From Aquibaculum sediminis (GTDB lineage Bacteria; Pseudomonadota; Alphaproteobacteria; Kiloniellales; DSM-21159), in the NCBI RefSeq assembly GCF_040712085.1, contig NZ_JBFCVK010000002.1, positions 1-64,000 on the forward strand: DNA of 64,000 bases, in the 5' to 3' direction. Both the position numbers and the translations under genes were made by a program. This document shows positions 47,467-56,366 of the stretch, one piece after another. The first letter of the stretch is position 1. Each line of letters begins with the position of its first letter. A model generated the notes under the pieces. That model was not told the DNA's origin and searched no databases. It worked only from the letters and a program-made list of their open reading frames with translations.

Positions 47467-49070
47467 TGGAACCGGAAATCCGCACCCTCGTCGACATCTC
47501 CCACAGCCCCGCTGCTCTCAAGAGCCAGGCCGACATCATGCTGGGACGGGCGCGCTGGGCCGGCAGCATCTTTCAGCGCTTCGATCGCGCGACGACGCAA
47601 CGCATCGTCGACGCAGTCGCCGAGGCGGCCCATGCCCATGCCGGAAAGTACGCCGAATGGGCCGTGGAAGAGACCGGATTCGGTGTCGTGGAGCACAAGA
47701 GGCTCAAGAACGAACTGACGGCCACGGCCTTTGCCGATCACTACCGCGACGCGGACTTCATCAACCCGGTGGTCGACGACGCGCGCAAGATGCTGCGCAT
47801 TCCGCGCCCGGCCGGTGTGGTCTTCGCACTGACGCCGTCGACCAATCCCATCAGCACGCTGAACTTCAAGATCCTCATCGCGCTGATGACGCGCAATGCT
47901 ATCGTCATCAGCCCCCATCCCGCAGCGCGCGCCTGCTGCGTGGATGCGGCAAGGATGCTGGCAGAGGTTGCAGTTCAGGCGGGAGCGCCGGACGGCATCA
48001 TCCAAATCATCGAGCAGCCATCGATCCCCTTGATCGAGCAGTTCATGGCCTCGGAGTTGACCTCGGTCATCCTCGCCACGGGCGGAACCGCCATGGTGCG
48101 CTCGGCCTATTCCTCTTCCAATCCGGCGATCGGCGTCGGCCCAGGCAACGCGCCGGTCTATGTCGACCCAACAGCTCGGCTTCCCGAGGCCGCCAAGCGC
48201 ATCGTGAGCTCAAAAAGCTTCGACAACTCCATCCTCTGCACCAATGAAAGCGTGCTGATCACGCTGCCGGAGGTGGAGAAGAAGCTCACGCAAAGCCTGA
48301 AACAGGCGGGCGCCTACCTCTGTGATCCGGAGGAAGTGTCCGCGCTGCGCCGCTTCCTGTTTCACGAACGGGGTTTCAACGTCGCAGCCGTCGGCCGGGA
48401 CGCAACCTGGATCGCGCGCGAGTGCGGCATCCGCGTACCGGCGAACACCAAGATACTCCTGGCGCCGATCGAGCAGATCGGTGTCGAGGAACGGCTTTCG
48501 CGCGAAAAGCTCTGCCCGGTCTTGGCCTTTCATGTGGCCAAGAACCGCTCGCAGGCCCTGGCGCAGGCGCGGGCCGTGCTGCGCCTCACCGGTGCCGGCC
48601 ATTCCGCAGCCATCCACGCCGAGGATCCGCAAGTCATCGTGGATTACGGTCGCATGGTTGAGGCCTATCGCGTGGTCGTGAACGCGCCCTGCAGCCAGGG
48701 CGCGGCCGGGTTCGAAACCCATCTCGCGCCGACCTTCACCATAGGGACGGGCTATTTCGGGCGCAGTTCGGTCGGAGAAAACATCGGCCCGCACCATCTG
48801 GTGCACTGGACCAGCATTGCCTTCAATGCCGACGGGTCCGTTCCCTTCGCTGACTTCACGACCAGCGACTTCGGCTTTGACGGACCCCTCCCTGCGGCTC
48901 CGGCTGACGGCGTCCCCGGGGAAGGGCGCTCGCGGTTGCGCGCCGGGCCGGTTTCGCCCAGCCGGCAGACCGCGCGCGGCGGAAGCAGCGGCCTGGACAG
49001 TGCCATGCGAGACGAGTTGCGTCGCCTGATCGCCGAGGAGCTTCGCAATGTCATCAAGGGAAGCAACTGA
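47466..49070 (+). CDS. CoA-acylating aldehyde dehydrogenase with C-terminal encapsulation helix
   Basis: 534 residues (start 47466; a GTG one codon earlier is possible). The EutE/PduP-type core holds the catalytic Cys258 in SFDNSILCTNES, with LTPSTNPISTLNFK and a GGTAMVR motif. It would oxidise an aldehyde to acyl-CoA with NAD inside the shell. After residue about 475 a Pro/Gly/Ser linker leads to the amphipathic helix AMRDELRRLIAEELRNVIKG, a typical encapsulation peptide. The TGA overlaps the first BMC-T start by one base. Together with the shell genes this is the hallmark of a microcompartment operon. Confidence 0.92.
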   Translation: MEPEIRTLVDISHSPAALKSQADIMLGRARWAGSIFQRFDRATTQRIVDAVAEAAHAHAGKYAEWAVEETGFGVVEHKRLKNELTATAFADHYRDADFINPVVDDARKMLRIPRPAGVVFALTPSTNPISTLNFKILIALMTRNAIVISPHPAARACCVDAARMLAEVAVQAGAPDGIIQIIEQPSIPLIEQFMASELTSVILATGGTAMVRSAYSSSNPAIGVGPGNAPVYVDPTARLPEAAKRIVSSKSFDNSILCTNESVLITLPEVEKKLTQSLKQAGAYLCDPEEVSALRRFLFHERGFNVAAVGRDATWIARECGIRVPANTKILLAPIEQIGVEERLSREKLCPVLAFHVAKNRSQALAQARAVLRLTGAGHSAAIHAEDPQVIVDYGRMVEAYRVVVNAPCSQGAAGFETHLAPTFTIGTGYFGRSSVGENIGPHHLVHWTSIAFNADGSVPFADFTTSDFGFDGPLPAAPADGVPGEGRSRLRAGPVSPSRQTARGGSSGLDSAMRDELRRLIAEELRNVIKGSN

Positions 49071-49681
49071 TGGCGGAACTCCGCTCATTCATCTTCATCG
49101 ATCAACTCCAGCCGCAGACGCTCTGCTACATCGCGACCTGGATGCGAGGATCGCTGCCGCGGCGAAACATGGCGGCGCAGATCATCGAGATCGCCCCGGG
49201 CCTCGACATCGAAGCCTTGACCGACGTAGCCCTCAAGGGCGCTAACGTGCGCGCAGGCATTCTGGTCGTCGAGCGGCAGTTCGGCTACCTGGAGATCCAC
49301 GCCAGTTCGACCGCCGAAGTCAAAGCCAGTGCCGAAGCGGTGCTCGAAGCCTTGGGCGCCCAGGCGGAGGATGCTACCAAACCGCAGATTCTCGCCTCGA
49401 AGATCGTCACCCGCATCGATCATCAGCACGCCTTCCTGATCAATCGTAACAAGCTGGGGTCGATGATTCTTGGCGGCGAGTCGCTGTATCTTCTGGAGTG
49501 CCAGCCGGCCTCCTACGCCATTATCGCCTCCAACGAGGCCGAGAAGGCGGCGAACATCAAGATCGTCGACTATCGCATGATCGGGGCCAACGGTCGGCTC
49601 TACCTGTCCGGCGATGAGGCCGAGATCCGCAATGCCAAGGAAGCAGCCGAATCGGCGCTTCGTTCCTTGGGCGCACGCTAG
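49070..49681 (+). CDS. Tandem-BMC shell protein (BMC-T), first copy
   Basis: 203 residues made of two consecutive BMC domains (about 5-95 and 100-200), so trimers imitate a hexagonal tile. Domain 1 contains APGLDIEALTDVALKGANVR and GILVVERQFGYLEIH; domain 2 contains YAIIASNEAEKAANIKIVDY and GANGRLYLSGD. It is paralogous to the copy at 50776 (shared ERQFG, HQHA/DQHA and NEAE blocks). Trimeric tiles usually have larger or gated pores for cofactors or substrates. Confidence 0.92.
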   Translation: MAELRSFIFIDQLQPQTLCYIATWMRGSLPRRNMAAQIIEIAPGLDIEALTDVALKGANVRAGILVVERQFGYLEIHASSTAEVKASAEAVLEALGAQAEDATKPQILASKIVTRIDHQHAFLINRNKLGSMILGGESLYLLECQPASYAIIASNEAEKAANIKIVDYRMIGANGRLYLSGDEAEIRNAKEAAESALRSLGAR

Positions 49682-49696
49682 GATGGGGACAGCGAC

Positions 49697-50152
49697 GTGA
49701 GTGATGACCTACGCAGCCTGATCCGTCAGATCCTGGCCGAGGAGCTGCAGGGCCTGAAGGCCGAGGTCGGGGCCTTTGCAGACACGGCGCCCAAACCGCA
49801 GGTGCGCGAAGAGGCGGTGAGCCTGAACAGCGATCAGGATCTGAACCGCTTCGTCCTGCGCGTCCTCGAGTTGGCGCAGGATGGCCGTTCGGTGCAGGAG
49901 ATCAAGGCCGGGCGCTGGCGTTTCCGCCTGCAGCGCGGACAGGCACCGGCCGCGCCTGCAAGCCCTTCGTTCGACGGCGCTGGGGCAAGGCAGGAGGTGG
50001 TCTCGTTCGAGCGCGGATTGATCAGCGAGCGCCAGGTGGCCGGGGTGCCCCAGGGGGCACAGGTTCGTGTGGGTAAGCGCGTGCGCTTCACGCCCCTGGC
50101 GCTGGACGAGTTGCGGCGCAAGGGCGTTCAGATCGAAAGGAAGCCGAAATGA
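49697..50152 (+). CDS. Microcompartment-associated protein of unknown function with N-terminal encapsulation-like helix
   Basis: 151 residues from GTG at 49697, 15 bases after BMC-T. The N-terminus SDDLRSLIRQILAEELQGLK is an amphipathic helix strikingly like the C-terminal tail of the aldehyde dehydrogenase (MRDELRRLIAEELRNVIKG). A Pro/Ala linker, a mid domain (FVLRVLELAQDGRSVQEIKA) and a C-terminal segment ending KRVRFTPLALDELRRKGVQIE follow. No known enzyme motif is visible. The KRVRFTPLALDELRRKGV tail resembles segments in EutN/PduM-like accessory proteins. It likely links cargo to the shell or helps assembly, but this is inference. Confidence 0.75.
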   Translation: MSDDLRSLIRQILAEELQGLKAEVGAFADTAPKPQVREEAVSLNSDQDLNRFVLRVLELAQDGRSVQEIKAGRWRFRLQRGQAPAAPASPSFDGAGARQEVVSFERGLISERQVAGVPQGAQVRVGKRVRFTPLALDELRRKGVQIERKPK

Positions 50153-50391
50153 TTCGCGGGCGCGTAACCGGCCAGGTCTGGTCCACCAAGCGTATCGAGA
50201 CGGTGCCGAACGGCGCCTTGCTCGAGGTCACTTTGGACAACGGCTCCACGCTCATCGCCCTCGATGTCCTCGGCTGCGGTGTCGGTGAAAGCGTGTTGAT
50301 CACCACCGGTTCCGTGGCCGCGGCCTATTTCACGAAGGTGAAGGCGCCGGTCGATGCGCTGATTATCGGGTCGATCGATGAGCAGGAGTAA
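50149..50391 (+). CDS. BMC-P pentameric vertex protein (EutN/CcmL family)
   Basis: 80 residues. The opening MIRGRVTGQVWSTKRIETVP and the GVGESVLITTGSVAAAY segment are typical of the EutN/CcmL fold that caps the twelve vertices of a shell. The gene overlaps the preceding one by four bases (ATGA). A single vertex gene is present. Confidence 0.94.
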   Translation: MIRGRVTGQVWSTKRIETVPNGALLEVTLDNGSTLIALDVLGCGVGESVLITTGSVAAAYFTKVKAPVDALIIGSIDEQE

Positions 50392-50469
50392 CGTCGTAGG
50401 CCGGGGCAGCGGCACCGGCATGTGTTGAGCAGCGGCCTGCGGGCCATAGCGTGAAGCGGAGGAAGAGCT

Positions 50470-50745
50470 ATGTCGAATGCAATCGGTATGATCGAGACCA
50501 AAGGCTATGTGGCCGCGCTTGCGGCGGCCGACGCGATGGTGAAGGCGGCGAACGTGACCATCGTCTCCCGTGAGGAAGTGGGCGACGGACTGGTCTCTGT
50601 GGTCATCCGCGGCGATGTCGGTGCCGTCAAGGCGGCGACGGAAGCCGGAGCGGAGACGGCCAATGCGATTGGCGAACTGGTATCGGTCCACGTGATCCCG
50701 CGTCCGCATCCCGACATCGGGAAGTTCTTCGAAGCGGCGAAGTAA
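50470..50745 (+). CDS. BMC-H hexameric shell protein
   Basis: 91 residues of one BMC domain. It opens AIGMIETKGYVAALAAADAM, with the GDVGAVKAATEAGAE helix and the HVIPRPHPDIGKFF end that are standard for PduA/EutM/CcmK-type tiles. It is the only hexameric tile encoded here, so it likely forms the bulk of the facets. A ribosome site (GGAGGAAGAG) precedes it. Confidence 0.95.
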   Translation: MSNAIGMIETKGYVAALAAADAMVKAANVTIVSREEVGDGLVSVVIRGDVGAVKAATEAGAETANAIGELVSVHVIPRPHPDIGKFFEAAK

Positions 50746-50775
50746 GGAACCCGTGTCGCTGCAGAGGAGAGCCGC

Positions 50776-51405
50776 ATGACGGAACTGCGCGTTTATCTGC
50801 CGATCTATGATCTTCAGCCGCAGTTCGCGGCTTACCTCAGCACGCCCACGCGGGCGCGAGGCTATCCGCCTTTCGAAGGCGAGAATAGCCTCATCATTGA
50901 GGTGGCGCCGGCGCTGTCCATTCACCGGATCTGCGATCTGGCCCTGAAGGCCGCGCCGGACATGGAGCCGGGCATTCTCTTCACTGAGCGGCAGTTCGGT
51001 TTGATGGAGCTTCACTCTTCCAGCCGCGACGATTTGGCTGCGGCCGGCGCGGCGGTGCTGAAAGGGATCGGCGCAAAGGCGGAAGACCAGCTGGCCCCGG
51101 TTACGCTCTTCCACGACATCGTGGAGGACATCTCCGACCAGCATGCCATCATTCTCAATCGCAGCCGCGATGCATCGATGCTCCTGCCCGGAACCTCCTT
51201 GCTGGTCTACGAGATGATGCCAGCCCTCTTCGCCTGCGTGGCAGCCAACGAGGCCGAGCGCGCCGCACCAGACGTGACCATCAACGACGTTCAGATGATG
51301 GGCGCCTCGGGGCGCATATTCATGTCGGGCAGGACGGAATCGCTCAAGGTGGCCCGCAAGGCGATTGCGGATACCCTGAAGAAGGTGAAGGGCAGGAAGG
51401 GCTAG
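50776..51405 (+). CDS. Tandem-BMC shell protein (BMC-T), second copy
   Basis: 209 residues with two BMC domains and the same architecture as the copy at 49070: LQPQFAAYLST, GILFTERQFGLMELHSSS, then DQHAIILNRS and ANEAERAAPDVTINDVQMM. The stop TAG (51403-51405) sits on the CTAG junction with the IS5-type remnant, so a few C-terminal residues may have been altered by insertion, although the alignment with the first copy ends at about the same place. Last gene of the cluster. Confidence 0.92.
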   Translation: MTELRVYLPIYDLQPQFAAYLSTPTRARGYPPFEGENSLIIEVAPALSIHRICDLALKAAPDMEPGILFTERQFGLMELHSSSRDDLAAAGAAVLKGIGAKAEDQLAPVTLFHDIVEDISDQHAIILNRSRDASMLLPGTSLLVYEMMPALFACVAANEAERAAPDVTINDVQMMGASGRIFMSGRTESLKVARKAIADTLKKVKGRKG

Positions 51406-52240
51406 GCCGTAAACTCATAAATTGGTAGCGCGTCTCGGCTGGAATGCGATTCAAGCTCCTCGAGGAGGAGCAGAAATGAGTCAACGCCGTTACGAGATCA
51501 CGGACTTCGAGTGGTCGATCATCGAGCCACTGCTGCCGAACAAGCCGCGCGGCGTGCCGCGAGTGGACGACCGGCGGGTGCTGAACGGGATCTACTGGCG
51601 GCTGCGTACGGGCGGGCTCGCCCTGGGCTGATATCCCGGAGCGCTACGGCCCACCGACGACCTGCTACAACCGCTTTGTGCGCTGGCGGAAGTTGGGTGT
51701 CTGGGATCGAATCTTCGAGGCAGTCTCGGCCGCCTACGAAGGCGAGTTGCAGATGATCGACAGTTCCTCGGTTCGCGTTCACCAGCACGGGGCGAACGCA
51801 AAAAAGGGCGGCCGCAATCCGCCGCCGGGGACCAGCCTGACGCCCGATGCGTGGGGCGCTCGCGGGGCGGGCTGACGACCAAGATCCACGCCCTGGTCGA
51901 CGCCGAGGGCCGACCGGTGGTCCTGAAGCTCACCCCCGGCCAGTCTCACGACGGCCCCAGCGCAGCCGACATGCTTGGCAGTCACGGCGAGGGCCAGATC
52001 CTGCTCGCTGACCGTGCCTACGACTCCAACGCCATGCACCAGGCCATGGACCAGTAAGGCGCCTGGGCCTGCATCTAATCAATGCCTGGACGCAAAGACC
52101 CGCCCGCCTTCAGTCCCTCTATCGATACAGAAACCTCCTCGAACGCTACATAAACAAGATCAAGCACTACCGCGCCGTCGCCACGCGCTACGAAAAGCAC
52201 GCCGAAAACTTGCTCGCTCTCATCAAACTTGCAGCTGTTC
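51405..52240 (+). mobile_element. IS5-family element, right-truncated remnant (copy A)
   Basis: The left terminal repeat GGCCGTAAACTCATAA (51405-51420) matches the inverted right end GGCCACCGACTCATAA found at copy B (58756-58771, complement). A transposase frame starts at 51476. The match to copy B ends at about 52235, so the right end of this copy is lost. Insertion at CTAG fits IS5-group target preference. Confidence 0.8.
51476..52240 (+). pseudogene. IS5-type transposase, frameshifted
   Basis: ATG at 51476 follows GAGGAGCAG. The first frame gives SQRRYEITDFEWSIIEPLLP then PRVDDRRVLNGIYWRLRTG and ends early at 51629-51631. The next block (YEGELQMIDSSSVRVHQHGANAKK, with the first catalytic Asp) and GRSRGGLTTKIHALVDAEG are in other frames, followed by stops near 52055 and 52078. 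At least three disruptions are visible, so it is inactive. Confidence 0.85.
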
Positions 52241-52400
52241 ATTCCCGAGACATGGATGACACCCTTGGTCCGAAAGGATTGTCGATCGTCTGCAGGGTTA
52301 TCTGTTCCAGGTCGATGTATCCCAGATCGTAATGCATGAAGCTCACGAGCCAAAACCTGGACAACGCGTTGACATTGTGCACCTCGTTGCGCAGAATCTG
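52241..52400 (-). other. Unassigned stretch with a possible degraded coding remnant
   Basis: On the minus strand a frame reads LRNEVHNVNALSRFWLVSFM then HYDLGYIDLEQ and DNPFGPR, which looks like real protein and resembles tails that follow some integrase-type transposases. It has no start of its own, and the frame runs into the TPP riboswitch. I cannot name it. It lies between the IS5 remnant and thiC. Confidence 0.3.
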
Positions 52401-52507
52401 GTCCTCACCAGGGGTGTCCCGACAAGGGGCTGAGATACTGCTAGGCCGCAAGGCAGCGCAAGAACCCGACGAACCTGATCCAGTTCATACTGGCGTAGGG
52501 ACGGTGC
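52401..52507 (+). promoter_or_regulatory. TPP riboswitch (THI element)
   Basis: Conserved blocks occur in order: CACC and GGTG as the closing stem (52406-52409 and 52504-52507), GGGGT paired with ACCC, the GGGGCTGAGATACTG core (52426-52440), CGAACCTGATCCAGTTCATA (52470-52489), and CTGGCGTAGGGA. It is directly upstream of thiC, with about 100 bases to the start, and would lower expression when thiamine pyrophosphate is present. Confidence 0.93.
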
Positions 52508-52610
52508 GGATGCCTTGGCGGTCGGATGCGGCCGTGGTCCTTTGTGAGGCGTTCTTCTCCTTCCCGTCAGCGCTGGGTCTCTAATGCTTGCACAAGCTAC
52601 GGAGCCTGAC

Positions 52611-54458
<1,848 letters not shown>

Positions 54459-54479
54459 GACCGCCTACGGATTAGGGTC

Positions 54480-55250
54480 TATGGGGATTCATCGTGAATT
54501 GAAGATGGCGGCTGCGAGATAGATCATGGCCTCGAAGCTCTGATCGGTTCTGCAGGCCCGCATAGCGATGCGCTTGAACTCTTTGAGTTTGCAGAAGACA
54601 TTCTCGATCAGGTGGCGCAAGTTGTACAAGTCATCATCGATCAGAATGGGCTTTGTCCGTCTCGGGTGCTGCGAGATGACAACCTTGGCGCCGCGCTCGT
54701 TGAGAGCGGCAACGCTGCTGTCGAACGCTTTGTCCGCGATGAAAGCGTCAAACTCGACACCCTCGACCAGCGGCGCTACGCCGAGACTGTTGAAACGGTG
54801 ACCCGGCATGAGCGAGAAGCGCACGAGGTTGCCCAGGGCATCGGTCAGCGCCAGAACCTTTGTCGTCTGCCGCCCTTGGAGCGACCTATGGCCTAGCTCT
54901 AAATCCCCCTTTTGGGCCCTGTCCGTGGCGATGAACCCTGACGATGGTGGCGTCGATCATGGCGTATTCCATGTCAGGCTCATTCGGCAAGGCATCGAAC
55001 ATCCGTTTGAAAACATCGGCCTTACGCCAGTCGCTGAACCGCCGGAACGCCGTGCGCCAGTTCCCGAACAACGCGGGCACCACGGACTGCCAGTTCGGGC
55101 AATCCACAAAACCGCCGCCATGAACAACCGGTTGTTCCCGCCGCTGCGTCCGGGATCCGTCGGCTTCCCACGACAACGCGGCTCCATCTTCGCCCATTGG
55201 GCGTCCGTCCGTACAAAACGTTCCTTTCACCATGTGAATCATATCTCGGA
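54480..55250 (-). mobile_element. Second IS5-family remnant, different from the copies at 51405 and 58491
   Basis: Inverted ends GATTCATCGTGAA (near 54486-54498) and TTCACCATGTGAATC (near 55226-55240) enclose a transposase in several frames on the minus strand. Boundaries are approximate because the end repeats are imperfect. It lies 3' of thiC, in the opposite direction. Confidence 0.65.
54489..55230 (-). pseudogene. IS5-family transposase, frameshifted
   Basis: The N-terminal part reads KMEPRCRGKPTDPGRSGGNN in one frame. Then WRKADVFKRMFDALPNEPDM and YAMIDATIVRVHRHGQG (first catalytic Asp) are in another. The C-terminal DDE part is FDAFIADKAFDSSVAALNER then LRHLIENVFCKLKEFKRIAM, in a third. 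Stops and shifts separate the pieces, so it is not functional. Confidence 0.8.
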
Positions 55251-55289
55251 ATACTTGTGAAGTTCCACAGATCATAGAGCTATAGTGGC

Positions 55290-55640
55290 GTTTTCTGCCG
55301 CTTTCTCCGATGGCATTCAGCGGCATTGGCTTGATGTCGTCGTTGCCACCACGACCACGTCCATATGAAAGCGGTGCCGGTGGGCGCCGTGAACAGTAAT
55401 CTGATCATCAGGTAGCGGATTTCGGAGCTGGTGAGCATGTCGGCTGCCTGGGAAATTAAGCCGCGGCATTTGGACTCGTTTTGTCCCTTTTGCTGAAGGC
55501 AGCGCGGCGCTGATCGGCGGAAAGCCTGGCAAGGAAAGCAGCCGCCGCCATGACGAGGCTGACATGACGGTGCCAGCCATGCCAGGAGCGGGCTTCATCT
55601 GGCACTTCAAGGTATGACGCTGGAAGGCACCGTGACCTAT
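55290..55640 (-). pseudogene. IS701-type transposase, C-terminal remnant
   Basis: On the minus strand, EVPDEARSWHGWHRHVSLVM then AAAAFLARLS resembles the WxGWxRHxTLxMxAxAFL motif near the C-terminus of IS701 transposases. After a stop, LLTSSEIRYLMIRLL and WSWWQRRHQ appear in register, as in that family's tail. The rest of the gene is absent, and no terminal repeats were identified. Confidence 0.6.
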
Positions 55641-55732
55641 CAGCCCGCGTTTTGCGAATGGCAAGGTGCGGAATCGTCATTGCCTCCCCTCGGTTAGGCA
55701 TTGCCATTAATAACCTTTTCGTTTCCACGTGC

Positions 55733-55761
55733 TTGACAGAAATAGACGACCAGTCTACTAA
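55733..55761 (+). promoter_or_regulatory. Promoter and operator of the tetR-MFS pair
   Basis: A perfect -35 TTGACA lies at 55733-55738. TAGAC-gacca-GTCTA (55743-55757) is a perfect palindrome placed between -35 and the -10 region (TCTACT/TACTAA). A near-identical operator recurs at 56380-56392. The arrangement fits repression of its own gene by the TetR protein. Confidence 0.65.
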
Positions 55762-55768
55762 TTCCTCT

Positions 55769-56356
55769 ATGGCGAAATTGAACACACGTGAAAAGCTGAT
55801 CAAAGAAGGCTGGAAAGCGCTCCTGAACTCTGGCTATGACGGAGTCGGGATCGGCCCGATTCTGAAGGCTGCGGGCGTGCCGAAGGGTTCGTTCTATCAT
55901 TTCTTCGCAAGCAAGGAGGCGTTCGTATGCGCCGTCCTGGACGCTCATGCAGAGCGCTACCACGAGGCCCGACGGGAAGTGTTGGAAGATGAGAGCGTCC
56001 CGCCGCTCACGCGGTTGCGACGATATTTCGAGTATCTGGAAAGACTGGCTGGAGACGACAAGCTCGGCGGCTGCCTGTTCGGCAATTTGGCACTAACGGC
56101 GTCCAGCCGCAGCCCGGCCTTTCAGCGCAGCCTCGTGCGCGCATTCGAAACCTGGCAAGGCGACCTGCGCGGCGTGCTGCGGCAGGCGCAAGAGCAGGGC
56201 GACCTGCCGCCAGGCCTTGTTCCTGACGCCACCGCAGCCTACCTGATCGATGCATATGAAGGGGCGCTGCTCCGTACCAAGGCGGAAGGGAATATGGCCC
56301 CGTTCAAGCGTTTTATCAACATCAGTTTAGACCAACTCCTGGCAAGCCGAAACTGA
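55769..56356 (+). CDS. TetR-family repressor (AcuR-like)
   Basis: 195 residues from the ATG at 55769; the frame is open earlier but crosses the promoter. The N-terminal HTH reads YDGVGIGPILKAAGVPKGSF then YHFFASKEAF (about 20-50), and the TetR_C-type ligand domain follows (GGCLFGNLALTASSRSPAFQ). This C-terminal class often controls detoxification or acrylate-type genes. It is followed by an MFS gene after 10 bases, which it likely represses. Confidence 0.9.
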   Translation: MAKLNTREKLIKEGWKALLNSGYDGVGIGPILKAAGVPKGSFYHFFASKEAFVCAVLDAHAERYHEARREVLEDESVPPLTRLRRYFEYLERLAGDDKLGGCLFGNLALTASSRSPAFQRSLVRAFETWQGDLRGVLRQAQEQGDLPPGLVPDATAAYLIDAYEGALLRTKAEGNMAPFKRFINISLDQLLASRN

Positions 56357-56366
56357 AAGAATTGTC

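Noticed and set aside
40285..51405. Ethanolamine (EUT) or propanediol (PDU) type microcompartment
   Set aside because: No B12-dependent lyase, diol dehydratase or glycyl-radical enzyme is present; the SDR, kinase and class III PLP enzyme set fits the RMM type better. Ethanolamine via a phosphorylated intermediate remains possible.
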